Source: JAAZGD01 sp964489555 (GTDB taxonomy: Bacteria; Bacillota; Clostridia; Peptostreptococcales; Anaerovoracaceae). From it: 64,000 nt of DNA. The translations under genes and the position numbers were made by a program. Within the stretch, counting starts at the first letter, position 1. Each line of letters starts with the position of its first letter. Below the pieces are notes generated by a model. It did no database searches, was not told where the DNA came from, and saw only the letters and a list, made by a program, of their open reading frames with translations. Location of the stretch: contig CAZAZF010000005.1 of NCBI GenBank assembly GCA_964489555.1, forward strand, positions 1 to 64,000. The letters run 5' to 3'. Positions 1-7,619 of this stretch are shown here, piece after piece.

Positions 1-93
1 GATGACATCAGGAGTGTTGTCAAGGAAAAACTCCACAACAACTTGACACCGTCTTTTGCGTTTTCTGGGTTTCCATTATTTGCTTGGTTAGGA

Positions 94-99
94 TATAAT
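94..99 (+). promoter_or_regulatory. Putative -10 box of the alpha/beta hydrolase-LUD unit
   Basis: A perfect TATAAT lies 38 bases before the hydrolase start. The hexamer at -35 distance (TTCCAT) is a poor match. A better TTGACA at 43-48 is too far away to pair with it. The rest of 1-136 shows no gene I can support. Confidence 0.45.
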
Positions 100-136
100 A
101 AAACAACCCGTGGATTAAAAGGAAAGGAGACCAGCT

Positions 137-1081
137 ATGAAGAAAGTTGTGGTTATCATATTGATTTTACTGGTTATAAGCTTGGGAGTGGGAGGTTACA
201 TCTTTATGAACTCCGCAGGCCAAGGAGTTTTCAATGGTTCCATGCAGATGGTAACCAACCAGGAGACCACTCTGAAAATTGGCAGAGATCAGGCGATGGG
301 AAGAGGCTTTGATGTGGACGAATTTGAATCCACTCATACGCTGGAGCCTCTGCGCATTAACTCCAGCTGGGATCAGCATCAAATTCCCGGTGTCCTGATT
401 CGCGCTTCCCAAGAAAAGGGCATTGTCATCCTGGTCCATGGTATGAGTGGAAATCGAATCAGTGTATACCCGGAGGCAGAAATGTTTTTACGTAACGGCT
501 ATCATGTGCTGGCTTATGATCAAAGAAGCTCCGGCGAAAACACAGCACCCTATACCACCTATGGAGTATGGGAAAGTAAGGATCTTTTAGATTACATCCG
601 ATATGTGGAAGATGCCTTCCCGGAGGGCACACCCATCATTTTGTGGGGAACCTCTTTTGGGGGAGCTACCGTTGGCATCGCCCTGGGAGACCCTTCCATT
701 CAGGATAAAGTCGAGGCTGCCATTTTAGACAGCCCTATCAGCAGCATGGAAGATATGATTGCCGCCAAGACCGAAGAAATGGGCATCCCCTTTCCCACCA
801 ACCTATTGATGAAGGCCGGTAGTTTTTATACCAACCGGGAACTGGGCTTCTCTTTCCAAGACGGCGAAGTAACACAATATACGGCAACCACCACCATTCC
901 CACCCTGGTGATGAACAGCCAGGTAGATACCGTTACCCCCTACTATATGGGGGAGGAAATATATCATTCTCTTACCGTAGAAAAGAAGGAGCTATTTACC
1001 GTACCAGACAGTAAACATGGTGATTTGTACAACGACTATCCCGAAGAATACGAAAATGCCATAATAAATTTCTTGCTATAG
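137..1081 (+). CDS. Alpha/beta hydrolase with N-terminal membrane anchor
   Basis: This 314-residue protein starts with a hydrophobic segment (about residues 4-24) preceded by two lysines, which suggests a signal anchor and an extracytoplasmic catalytic domain. The hydrolase fold is supported by an HGMSGNR oxyanion-loop motif, a DQRSSGE strand-turn, a GTSFGGA nucleophile elbow (catalytic Ser) and a late SKHGD motif (catalytic His). An Asp in VDTVTP is a candidate third triad member. It resembles the serine aminopeptidase/YqkD-type hydrolases; the substrate is unknown. The ribosome binding site AAAGGAGA lies 7 bases upstream. The LUD-domain gene follows after 29 bases, probably in the same transcript. 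Confidence 0.85.
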   Translation: MKKVVVIILILLVISLGVGGYIFMNSAGQGVFNGSMQMVTNQETTLKIGRDQAMGRGFDVDEFESTHTLEPLRINSSWDQHQIPGVLIRASQEKGIVILVHGMSGNRISVYPEAEMFLRNGYHVLAYDQRSSGENTAPYTTYGVWESKDLLDYIRYVEDAFPEGTPIILWGTSFGGATVGIALGDPSIQDKVEAAILDSPISSMEDMIAAKTEEMGIPFPTNLLMKAGSFYTNRELGFSFQDGEVTQYTATTTIPTLVMNSQVDTVTPYYMGEEIYHSLTVEKKELFTVPDSKHGDLYNDYPEEYENAIINFLL

Positions 1082-1110
1082 AAAATCCAATGGATAAAGG
1101 AGACCTTGCT

Positions 1111-1851
1111 ATGTTGGACCTACGAAAAATTAGATTTCCGTTGTTAAAGGCGGAAGCCCACAACCGTGACGAAATCCAAAAGGAGCACTTTCGCCAACGA
1201 GGGGAAGTGGCTGTTAAAAACCTCATTCAGAATAATTTTAAAGCCTATTATTGCCCTACTTTGGAAGAAGCCAAAACCCAAGTTTTATCCCTGATACCAA
1301 AGGGAGGTACCATTGGCTTTGGAGATTCCCATACTGTTTTTGCCTTGGGGCTGGAGGAGGAGTTGGAAAAAATGGGATGTATATCCATTCCCCACACTTG
1401 CGCCGTCAATGCCAATGCTTTTCGAGAAAAGATTCCCGGGTTTCAAATTCTGGGGGATCAACAAACTACCAAAGAAATTTTAATGCAATACTTGGTTGCC
1501 GATGTTTTTATGCTGGGGGCCAATGCCATCACTATGGATGGTCAAATCATAAATATTGACGGGGCTGGCAATCGAATCGCCGGGAGTATTTACGGATCCG
1601 AAAGGATGATTTTTATCGCCGGCGCCAATAAGTTGGTTCGGGACGTAGAAGCGGGGTTGGCCCGAACGAGAGATGAGGCGGCCCAAATGAACAACATTAA
1701 ATATGACCATAATTTAAGCTGCAACAAAACCGGACTCTGTCAAGAGTGTACTTCTCAATACCGAAATTGCAACATTACCGCCATCTACCACAAGCAACCG
1801 GAGGCCGGAGACTTTCACGTCATTATTATAGGCGAAGAGCTGGGTTTCTAA
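1111..1851 (+). CDS. LUD-domain (DUF162) protein
   Basis: This 246-residue protein belongs to the lactate-utilisation-domain (LUD/DUF162) family. The glycine-rich IGFGDSHT segment, the GANAIT and GAGNRI motifs, and a C-terminal cysteine cluster (C-x5-C-x2-C-x6-C around CNKTGLCQEC) are typical of the stand-alone clostridial branch. That branch is not fused to the LutB ferredoxin domain, and no lutA or lutB partner is nearby, so a role in lactate oxidation is not supported here. An in-frame ATG at 1090 exists. I chose 1111 because an AAAGGAG box lies 8 bases before it and would be inside the gene otherwise. The last codons form one arm of a perfect hairpin. Confidence 0.85.
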   Translation: MLDLRKIRFPLLKAEAHNRDEIQKEHFRQRGEVAVKNLIQNNFKAYYCPTLEEAKTQVLSLIPKGGTIGFGDSHTVFALGLEEELEKMGCISIPHTCAVNANAFREKIPGFQILGDQQTTKEILMQYLVADVFMLGANAITMDGQIINIDGAGNRIAGSIYGSERMIFIAGANKLVRDVEAGLARTRDEAAQMNNIKYDHNLSCNKTGLCQECTSQYRNCNITAIYHKQPEAGDFHVIIIGEELGF

Positions 1852-1862
1852 CCCAGCTCTTC
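1834..1862 (+). terminator. Perfect 13-bp hairpin spanning the LUD stop codon
   Basis: The arms at 1834-1846 and 1850-1862 are perfectly complementary, with a 3-base loop. The TAA stop (1849-1851) sits in the loop and second arm. The bases that follow (ATTATTCC) are only weakly U-rich. The hairpin may be a terminator shared with the convergent gene at 1898, or an mRNA 3'-end stabiliser. Confidence 0.55.
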
Positions 1863-1897
1863 ATTATTCCGATACGTTTCCTATCCTAATCTATACT

Positions 1898-2443
1898 TTA
1901 TGACCCGCTGGTTCCCACGATGACTTTGCCTTCCACGGCTTTTTCAATGGCCCGGGTCTTTTCTGCGTCAAACCAGCTGCATAGCTCAATCAGCTGAATC
2001 CCTTCTTCCTTCATCTTGCGGGCTGTAGATACTGCATCCTCCAGGTCTCTCACGAAAACGGCATGGGTGTTCCAACCCTCCGATAAAAGATCATAACGGA
2101 CCGGTTCCACCACTCCCCGCATCACCACAAGGATACCATACTCCTTCAAATCCTCTCCCAATGATTCCATCCCACCGAGGTTTTCCTCTGAGTGTTTCAC
2201 ATTGAGACATTTGGTTTTCCCCTGGCCAAGCTGCTGGAATCTAGCGGTAATGGCATCGTCGAAGTCTCCACAAAAATTCAGTAAATCAAACCCGTCTTTT
2301 CCCAACTGAATCACCAGCTTTTCCGCCTCCAACATTCCATCCACTCCCACGATTTGGCTCAGACTTTCCGAATTTTCATAAATCGCCTGATAGCTCCCGG
2401 GGACAATTCCCGGCACATTGATGATAAAGGCATACTTCAACAT
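1898..2443 (-). CDS. Tandem DUF6506-like protein
   Basis: A 181-residue soluble protein. It seems to contain two copies of a short alpha/beta domain. The first copy starts at KYAFIINVPG, and the second starts near residue 105 at YGILVVMRGVVEP. Each has a hydrophobic strand, a V-x-V-x-x-x-x-E-A stretch and a later L-x-x-x-C-x-x-F/W-D element (LLNFCGDF in one, LIELCSWF in the other). Single-domain relatives are annotated DUF6506 and have no known function. The start at 2443 has AAAGGAAG upstream. Longer in-frame starts would run into the tRNA terminator. The family assignment comes from memory of the motif pattern and is moderately certain. Confidence 0.6.
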   Translation of the reverse strand: MLKYAFIINVPGIVPGSYQAIYENSESLSQIVGVDGMLEAEKLVIQLGKDGFDLLNFCGDFDDAITARFQQLGQGKTKCLNVKHSEENLGGMESLGEDLKEYGILVVMRGVVEPVRYDLLSEGWNTHAVFVRDLEDAVSTARKMKEEGIQLIELCSWFDAEKTRAIEKAVEGKVIVGTSGS

Positions 2444-2464
2444 TCTCTTCACTTCCTTTCCTTT

Positions 2465-2493
2465 AAAAAAGACGCCCTCCATGAAGGCGTCTT
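2465..2493 (-). terminator. Rho-independent terminator of the tRNA-Val gene
   Basis: On minus, a GACGCC/GGCGTC stem (extended by two A-T pairs) is followed directly by a run of six T. It begins two bases after the CCA end of the tRNA. Confidence 0.85.
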
Positions 2494-2494
2494 G

Positions 2495-2570
2495 TGGTGG
2501 GCGATATTGGACTCGAACCAACGACTTCCACCTTGTCGAGATGGCACTCTACCAGCTGAGTTAATCGCCC
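2495..2570 (-). tRNA. tRNA-Val (GAC), CCA encoded, with C at position 33
   Basis: A 76-base cloverleaf can be drawn by hand. It has an acceptor stem GGGCGAT/ATCGCCC, a D arm, an anticodon stem CCATC/GGTGG (one U-G pair), a T arm GTTGG/CCAAT with TTCGAGT in the loop, discriminator A and an encoded CCA. The seven-base anticodon loop reads TCGACAA, so the anticodon is GAC (valine). The base 5' to it, position 33, is C instead of the nearly universal U. The overall sequence is very close to bacterial tRNA-Val(GAC). A Rho-independent terminator follows. No other tRNA is adjacent. Confidence 0.92.
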
Positions 2571-2617
2571 TCGACGGAAAAATCAAGGCGTTCCCTTTTC
2601 TTTCCGTTACAATCATT

Positions 2618-2646
2618 AGTATGCCATAAAAGACTTCTACTTGCAA
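2618..2646 (-). promoter_or_regulatory. Possible promoter of the tRNA-Val gene
   Basis: TTGCAA (2641-2646) and CATACT (2618-2623) are spaced by 17 bases, roughly 50 bases upstream of the tRNA. The -35 lies inside the last codons of the M20 hydrolase gene. The -10 match is mediocre. Confidence 0.35.
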
Positions 2647-3893
2647 TCCGCTAATTGGAGAAGAGCGGCCAACAAATAATCCGCACCTCTTATTAAATCC
2701 TCCGGCCTTGTGTCTTCTTGGGGCACATGACTTCGCCCTCCTATACTTGGTACGAAAATCATGCCCGTGGGCACAAAGGGTGCCAGCATGCAAGCATCGT
2801 GAACCGCACCACTGTTCATTATAAGATAGGGTTCTCCCATCCGAGTGGCAGTTTTCTCCAACAATGCTACCATCCTCGGATTCATGGAGTCCGGTTTGGA
2901 AAAGGCCACTTCACGATAATGACAGCGGATATTTCTCTTATTACATATTTCTTCCATCCGAAGCAAAATCTCTTCCATGATGGCGTGAATGGATTCTTCA
3001 TTGGCGGAGCGAACCTCTACGGTAAAGGTTGCTTGCCCGGGAATCACATTGGACCCGTTGGGCAAAACCTGGATTCGCCCTACTGTGGCCACTCCTTCTT
3101 CCTCTCCCAACTCTCTGCCACAGCGTTCCACTTCCAAGATGCCGGCGGCCGCCGCCGCCAAGGCATCTTGTCTTCCTTTCATGGGCGAAGCCCCGGCATG
3201 ATTGCCCACCCCCGTCAGGGTAAATTCATTTACTTTCATACCATAAATCCGATCCACAATACCGAGCCCCACTCCGTGGCTCTCCAGAATCGGGCCTTGC
3301 TCAATGTGAAGCTCCAGCATCCCCTGAATGCGGCGCCAATCCAGCAACATGACTGAATCATAGGGGGAATATCCTTCCTTTGCCAGAATTTCTCCCAAGG
3401 AAACACCTTCCTGATTTTTCAAGGAATCTAGGTCCTTCGTTCCATATTTTCCCGTCAAAAACTTGCTGCCGGTAAGGGTGGAACCAAAATTGGAACCCTC
3501 CTCTTCCGCAAAAACCACCAACTGAATTGTTTTTCCACACTCTGCTTTTTCTTCCCGGATTCTCCGCAAAGCCTCTAAAACAGAAAGTGTCCCATAAATT
3601 CCGTCCAACCATCCTCCATTTTGAACTGTGTCGATATGAGATCCTGCCAGGATGACCGGTTTGTCCTTGTCTTCCGGAAAACCAAAAAATAGATTCCCCA
3701 CCGGATCTGTTTTTACAAACAATCCAATCGCCTCTGCGCATTCCCTTAAATAATCTCTAGCCTCCCGGTCCATGGCACCATAAGAAAAACGAGTGACCCC
3801 TTTCCCAGGGGTCTCCGTCTTCTCTTTCATTTTTTCTAAATCCTCCAGGAGCCGCGACCCATTTACCCGCATTCCAGAATCATTACTTTTCAT
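2637..3893 (-). CDS. M20-family amidase/hydantoinase-carbamoylase
   Basis: A 418-residue zinc hydrolase of the M20 allantoate amidohydrolase / N-carbamoyl-L-amino-acid hydrolase / beta-ureidopropionase group. Visible family marks are GSHIDTV (metal His 86), the metal-bridging Asp in WLDG (97), FAEEEGSNFG (catalytic and metal Glu 131/132), LHIEQGP (metal His) and a late HDA motif. The family removes carbamoyl or ureido groups to release an amino acid, CO2 and ammonia. The start at 3893 has GGAG 8 bases upstream and overlaps the dihydropyrimidinase stop by 11 bases, so the two are probably translationally coupled. Together they would open a cyclic ureide and then remove its carbamoyl group. The exact substrate cannot be read from sequence. 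Confidence 0.88.
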   Translation of the reverse strand: MKSNDSGMRVNGSRLLEDLEKMKEKTETPGKGVTRFSYGAMDREARDYLRECAEAIGLFVKTDPVGNLFFGFPEDKDKPVILAGSHIDTVQNGGWLDGIYGTLSVLEALRRIREEKAECGKTIQLVVFAEEEGSNFGSTLTGSKFLTGKYGTKDLDSLKNQEGVSLGEILAKEGYSPYDSVMLLDWRRIQGMLELHIEQGPILESHGVGLGIVDRIYGMKVNEFTLTGVGNHAGASPMKGRQDALAAAAAGILEVERCGRELGEEEGVATVGRIQVLPNGSNVIPGQATFTVEVRSANEESIHAIMEEILLRMEEICNKRNIRCHYREVAFSKPDSMNPRMVALLEKTATRMGEPYLIMNSGAVHDACMLAPFVPTGMIFVPSIGGRSHVPQEDTRPEDLIRGADYLLAALLQLADCK

Positions 3894-5280
3894 ATGCTGC
3901 TCCAAAAGGCTCACCGGGTACGAACTGGCCTTGGCCCTTTTCTCCAATATAATGTCCTTGTTCCACTACTTTTTTCCCCCGCAAAAATACGGTCTCCGCA
4001 CGACCTTTCTGTTGGAATCCTTCAAAAGGACAGTAATCCACACCCTCCAAATTATTGGCGGCTTGAATCACTCCTTCATATGCGGGGTCGAACACCACCA
4101 CATCCCCATCAAAACCCACCGCCAATTGACCTTTTCTGGAAAGACCGTTGATTTTCGCCGGCATGGTGGCAAACAAGTCCACGAGACGAGAGCGAGAGAT
4201 TCGACCTTCCTCAACGCCATAAGTCCACAAAATGTTCAATCGGTTCTGTAAACTGGGCGCTCCATTGGGAATGTCCGCAAAGGATTTCCCTTCCCCATAT
4301 CCCATATGTTTCTGTTCTTTAAAATCAAATCCGCAATGGTCTGAGCTGACTGCGTTAAGCCATTTTTTATCGATGGCCTCCCATAAGGCCGTGCGGTGTT
4401 CTTCTGTTCTCAAGGCGGGTGAACAAACGTATTTAGCGCCTTCAAAGTGGGGCTTGGCCAAGTCTTCCGTATCCAGCACCAAGTAATGGGAACAGGTTTC
4501 TCCGAATATTTGTTGACCATTATGATTGGCTTTCTTGATCTCTTCCAAGGCTTCTCTGGCCGATACATGAACCACGTACAAGGGGGCCTCCGCTAATTGG
4601 GCCAAATAAATAGCTCTTCGAGTGGCTTCTGCTTCTACTACCGGAGGGCGAGAGACTGCATGATAATAGGGTTCTACCTTTCCTTCTGCCACCAGTCGCT
4701 GGGTAAGCACATCAATCATATCTGCATTTTCCGCATGGACCATAACGGTAATCCCGGCATCTTTTCCTTGATATAGTGCCTTTAAAATCGCATCGTCATC
4801 GGCATGAAAGAACATCCCCTTATAAGCCATAAACAATTTCATAGTGGGGTATCCCGCCTTGGCCAATTCCGGAATCTCCTGAATTACCTCGGGCCGAGGA
4901 TCTGTCATAACGCTATGAAATGAGTAGTCCACCATGGCAATGCCGTCCACATCGGTTTTCCGATACTCATCGATGCTTTGAACCAGCCCTTTTCCCGGTT
5001 CCTGATTGACAAATTCAATCAGGGTAGTGGTCCCACCTACCGCCGCTGCATGAGAGGTTTCGAACCCTCGCACCTTGCTCCCTTTATAGTTAAAGGAAAA
5101 GTGTACATGCTGATCCACGCCTCCCGGCAAAATGTATTTTCCCGTTGCGTTTACCACTTCATGGGCTTCCACCTTCAGATTTTCACCAATGGCCTTGATG
5201 GTTTCACCCTCTATATAAACATCTGCTTTCACTTCATTATCAGAAGTAACGACTATTCCGTTTTGAATCAATACTGACAT
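3883..5280 (-). CDS. hydA: Dihydropyrimidinase / D-hydantoinase
   Basis: A 465-residue amidohydrolase-superfamily enzyme with a binuclear metal site. The motifs are DQHVH (H58, H60), the carbamylated lysine in TMKLFMAYK (K148), VHAEN (H182), VVHVS (about H238) and SSDHCGFD (Asp). The enzyme hydrolyses the cyclic amide bond of dihydropyrimidines or 5-substituted hydantoins to N-carbamoyl amino acids. Its length matches the family (about 460). The next gene, an M20 carbamoylase-type hydrolase, would take the product. The AGGAGG-type site is in the 12-base gap after the DUF3830 gene. Confidence 0.93.
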   Translation of the reverse strand: MSVLIQNGIVVTSDNEVKADVYIEGETIKAIGENLKVEAHEVVNATGKYILPGGVDQHVHFSFNYKGSKVRGFETSHAAAVGGTTTLIEFVNQEPGKGLVQSIDEYRKTDVDGIAMVDYSFHSVMTDPRPEVIQEIPELAKAGYPTMKLFMAYKGMFFHADDDAILKALYQGKDAGITVMVHAENADMIDVLTQRLVAEGKVEPYYHAVSRPPVVEAEATRRAIYLAQLAEAPLYVVHVSAREALEEIKKANHNGQQIFGETCSHYLVLDTEDLAKPHFEGAKYVCSPALRTEEHRTALWEAIDKKWLNAVSSDHCGFDFKEQKHMGYGEGKSFADIPNGAPSLQNRLNILWTYGVEEGRISRSRLVDLFATMPAKINGLSRKGQLAVGFDGDVVVFDPAYEGVIQAANNLEGVDYCPFEGFQQKGRAETVFLRGKKVVEQGHYIGEKGQGQFVPGEPFGAAYEK

Positions 5281-5292
5281 ACTCTTCCTCCT

Positions 5293-5706
5293 TTATCGAT
5301 ACTCAATTTCGATTTCTTGAGCCCCTTCCCACAAAGTCTTCTTGCCCATTTCTTCCAGGTATTCCTTCCCTTCCGTAATGGTCAAAAAGTGGTTGCCGGA
5401 AAGCTGACCGGAACAGCTGGAAAAACAACAGGCCCCATAGGGCAAAAGAATTTCCATCTCGCTGACCCCACCAATGTATAATAGCATCTGCCCGATTTGG
5501 GGGTGACTGGTATTGTTCTCATAGGGAAGTCCTAACCGCTCCTCTCCATATGGAATCCAAACCGCTTCTCCACTCCAACGAACATGAATGACTTTACTTT
5601 TTAGCGGCAGCATTTTTCGAAAGGCTTCGCAAGTCAACGGAGCCTTCTCTTCCTCCAATATTCCTATCATCTCACGGCTGCCCACCTTAATCCGAAGTTC
5701 TGTCAT
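5293..5706 (-). CDS. DUF3830 (cyclophilin-like fold) protein
   Basis: A 137-residue protein of the DUF3830 family, whose members have a cyclophilin-like barrel and recur beside hydantoinase/amidohydrolase genes. The ends (IKVGSREMIGILEEEKAP and the C-terminal GQLSGNHF) and an acidic, aromatic middle fit this family. No enzymatic role is established. The start at 5706 is favoured by AAAGGAGG 9 bases upstream; the in-frame ATG at 5712 would be only 3 bases from it. It is the first gene of the unit DUF3830-hydA-M20. Confidence 0.75.
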   Translation of the reverse strand: MTELRIKVGSREMIGILEEEKAPLTCEAFRKMLPLKSKVIHVRWSGEAVWIPYGEERLGLPYENNTSHPQIGQMLLYIGGVSEMEILLPYGACCFSSCSGQLSGNHFLTITEGKEYLEEMGKKTLWEGAQEIEIEYR

Positions 5707-5769
5707 GCGCATAATCCTCCTTTTATCCATCCAAAATTCCATACATATCAACCCATCGTCTTCCCTTTA

Positions 5770-5798
5770 AGTATAATCTTCTCTTCTTGTGGTGACAA
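5770..5798 (-). promoter_or_regulatory. SigA-type promoter of DUF3830-hydA-M20
   Basis: TTGTCA (5793-5798) and TATACT (5770-5775) with a 17-base spacer, about 65 bases before the DUF3830 start. It lies downstream of a hairpin that follows the amidohydrolase gene, so the second half of the cluster seems able to be transcribed separately. Confidence 0.7.
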
Positions 5799-5874
5799 GT
5801 TTCCTTTTCTATATGCAAATACATCTAAAAACCCATAGAGTTGATAGTAAAACCAAATAGATGATTATCCAAAT

Positions 5875-5913
5875 GAAAGAAGGGGCAAAATGCAATATGT
5901 CGCCCCTTCTTTC
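5875..5913 (-). terminator. Hairpin after the amidohydrolase gene
   Basis: Perfect 12-bp arms (5875-5886 and 5902-5913) with a 15-base loop. On minus the stem is followed by ATTTGG, so the U tract is weak. It probably terminates or attenuates readthrough from the nhaC-nitrilase-amidohydrolase unit. Confidence 0.6.
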
Positions 5914-5951
5914 TTGAATAAGGTAGATCCTTGTACTCTTAAACAGAACCG

Positions 5952-7568
5952 CTATTCTTTGTGGATAATTTTCCCGTCAAACACAGTAAGCACTACTTTG
6001 GTATCCAGAATTTCTTCATGAGGTACCCGGAACAAATCCCGATCTAATACCACAATGTCTGCAAACTTGCCTTTTTCCAGAGTCCCCATTTCGTCTTCTC
6101 TACCTACTCCATAGGCAGAACCGTATGTATAACTTCTCAACACTTCATAAAGAGATAATTTTTCTGTGGGGTTCCATCCTCCCTCCGGCATTCCGTCGTT
6201 GTGAAGTCTGGTTACCCCTCGATAGATTTCCAGGAAAGGATTGTTGCTTACAACCGGGCAATCACTGCCAATGGCCAAAACCCCGGCGGTATCATAAAGG
6301 CTTTTCAAAGGCCATGTTTTGTCGGCTCTTTCTTGACCCAGAACAATGGGATATGGGTTTTCATCAAACCGTTGGGTCAATGCAATATGCTCCGGTTGTA
6401 CCGAAGGGAGCACCCCCAACTCCTTAAACCGCGGGAGGTCTTCCGGAGCCAACATTTCAATATGCTCGATGGCATGTCGGCATCGATTTCGACCATACAA
6501 TTCTACCGCCTCTTCGTAAAAATCCAACCCCAGACGGGCAGACGCATCTCCGCAAGAGTGAAGCTTCACAGAGAAGCCCCGGCGGTGAGCTTCCGGCACC
6601 GCTTTGCGAATCGCCTCCAAATCGAAAAGCGAAATTCCACGGTTTCCCGGTTCATCCTCATAATCCTCCAATACCAATGCGGTGTGGGTAGTGGACACTC
6701 CATCTAAAAATTGCTTCACATGATTCACACGAACCTTCTCAGAGCCGTATTTTTCACGCCACACTTCCACTTGATCCAAATCCCCTAAAAGATCCGGGGC
6801 CGCATGCACACGAACCGTCAGACTGTTTCCTTTATCCATCTGATGATACACTTCCAGATTGCCCATATTCCCTTGGAAATAAGGTTGCACATCATTGATG
6901 GAAGTAATGCCAAATTTTTTCGCACCTTCCTGGAAGGATTGAATCAGCTGCTTTTCTTCCTCTTCGTTCAAAACAAAAGCATATTTCGTAGCCAAACCCA
7001 CTGCAGATTCATAAAGAAATCCGGTGGGTTCTCCTTGGGAATCTCTTTCAATCTTCCCTCCAAAAGGGTCCGGCATGTCCTTTGTGATACCGGCAATGGA
7101 AAGTCCGGCACTATTCACCCAAGCACCATGTGCTTCTGCATTAATCAAGCAAACTGGCTTTTCCGGAAAATAGTAATCCAAAGATTTCTTCGTGGGGAGC
7201 TCTCGGTGATCCCAAAAGACATGATACCAGGAAAAACCGATGACCCAACCCCCTTTGTGAAGATCGTTCTTGACACTTTCCCAAACCATTTTTGCCGCCT
7301 CTTCTTCACTTCGAGCTTCGCTTAAATTCACATAGGTCCGATACATACCGGCCATTAATAAATGCGTGTGGCTGTCGTGAAAACCTGCCATGATGGTTTG
7401 GTCATGGTAAGTCAAAATTTGCGTATCTTCACCCAACCAGGGATGATAATTTTCACCTCTACCTACTTTTAGAATCCGATTGCCGGAAATGGCTATAAAT
7501 CCATGAAAAGGATTCTCCTCCACCGAGTCAAAGATTCTGTTGCCTATTATTATCAAGTCTGCTTTCAT
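5952..7568 (-). CDS. YtcJ-like metal-dependent amidohydrolase
   Basis: A 538-residue member of the YtcJ / N-substituted formamide deformylase branch of the amidohydrolase superfamily. Motifs include FHDSHTHL (metal His pair), a later KLHSCGDA (His), AIEHIEM (His), IGSDCPV (catalytic Asp) and a C-terminal GKFADIVVLD beta-sandwich closing element. Members remove acyl groups from amides, but many have unknown substrates. The start at 7568 has AAAGGAG 6 bases upstream. It follows the nitrilase gene by 51 bases and is probably the last gene of the sigma-54-driven unit. Confidence 0.85.
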   Translation of the reverse strand: MKADLIIIGNRIFDSVEENPFHGFIAISGNRILKVGRGENYHPWLGEDTQILTYHDQTIMAGFHDSHTHLLMAGMYRTYVNLSEARSEEEAAKMVWESVKNDLHKGGWVIGFSWYHVFWDHRELPTKKSLDYYFPEKPVCLINAEAHGAWVNSAGLSIAGITKDMPDPFGGKIERDSQGEPTGFLYESAVGLATKYAFVLNEEEEKQLIQSFQEGAKKFGITSINDVQPYFQGNMGNLEVYHQMDKGNSLTVRVHAAPDLLGDLDQVEVWREKYGSEKVRVNHVKQFLDGVSTTHTALVLEDYEDEPGNRGISLFDLEAIRKAVPEAHRRGFSVKLHSCGDASARLGLDFYEEAVELYGRNRCRHAIEHIEMLAPEDLPRFKELGVLPSVQPEHIALTQRFDENPYPIVLGQERADKTWPLKSLYDTAGVLAIGSDCPVVSNNPFLEIYRGVTRLHNDGMPEGGWNPTEKLSLYEVLRSYTYGSAYGVGREDEMGTLEKGKFADIVVLDRDLFRVPHEEILDTKVVLTVFDGKIIHKE

Positions 7569-7619
7569 TCCACTCTCCTTTGCATCTACCCTTGCTGTCT
7601 CAAAGGGCAAACCCCTTCT

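Noticed and set aside
1..120. Open reading frame running into the window before the hydrolase
   Set aside because: It has no start in the window, no recognisable protein similarity, and overlaps a good -10 box.
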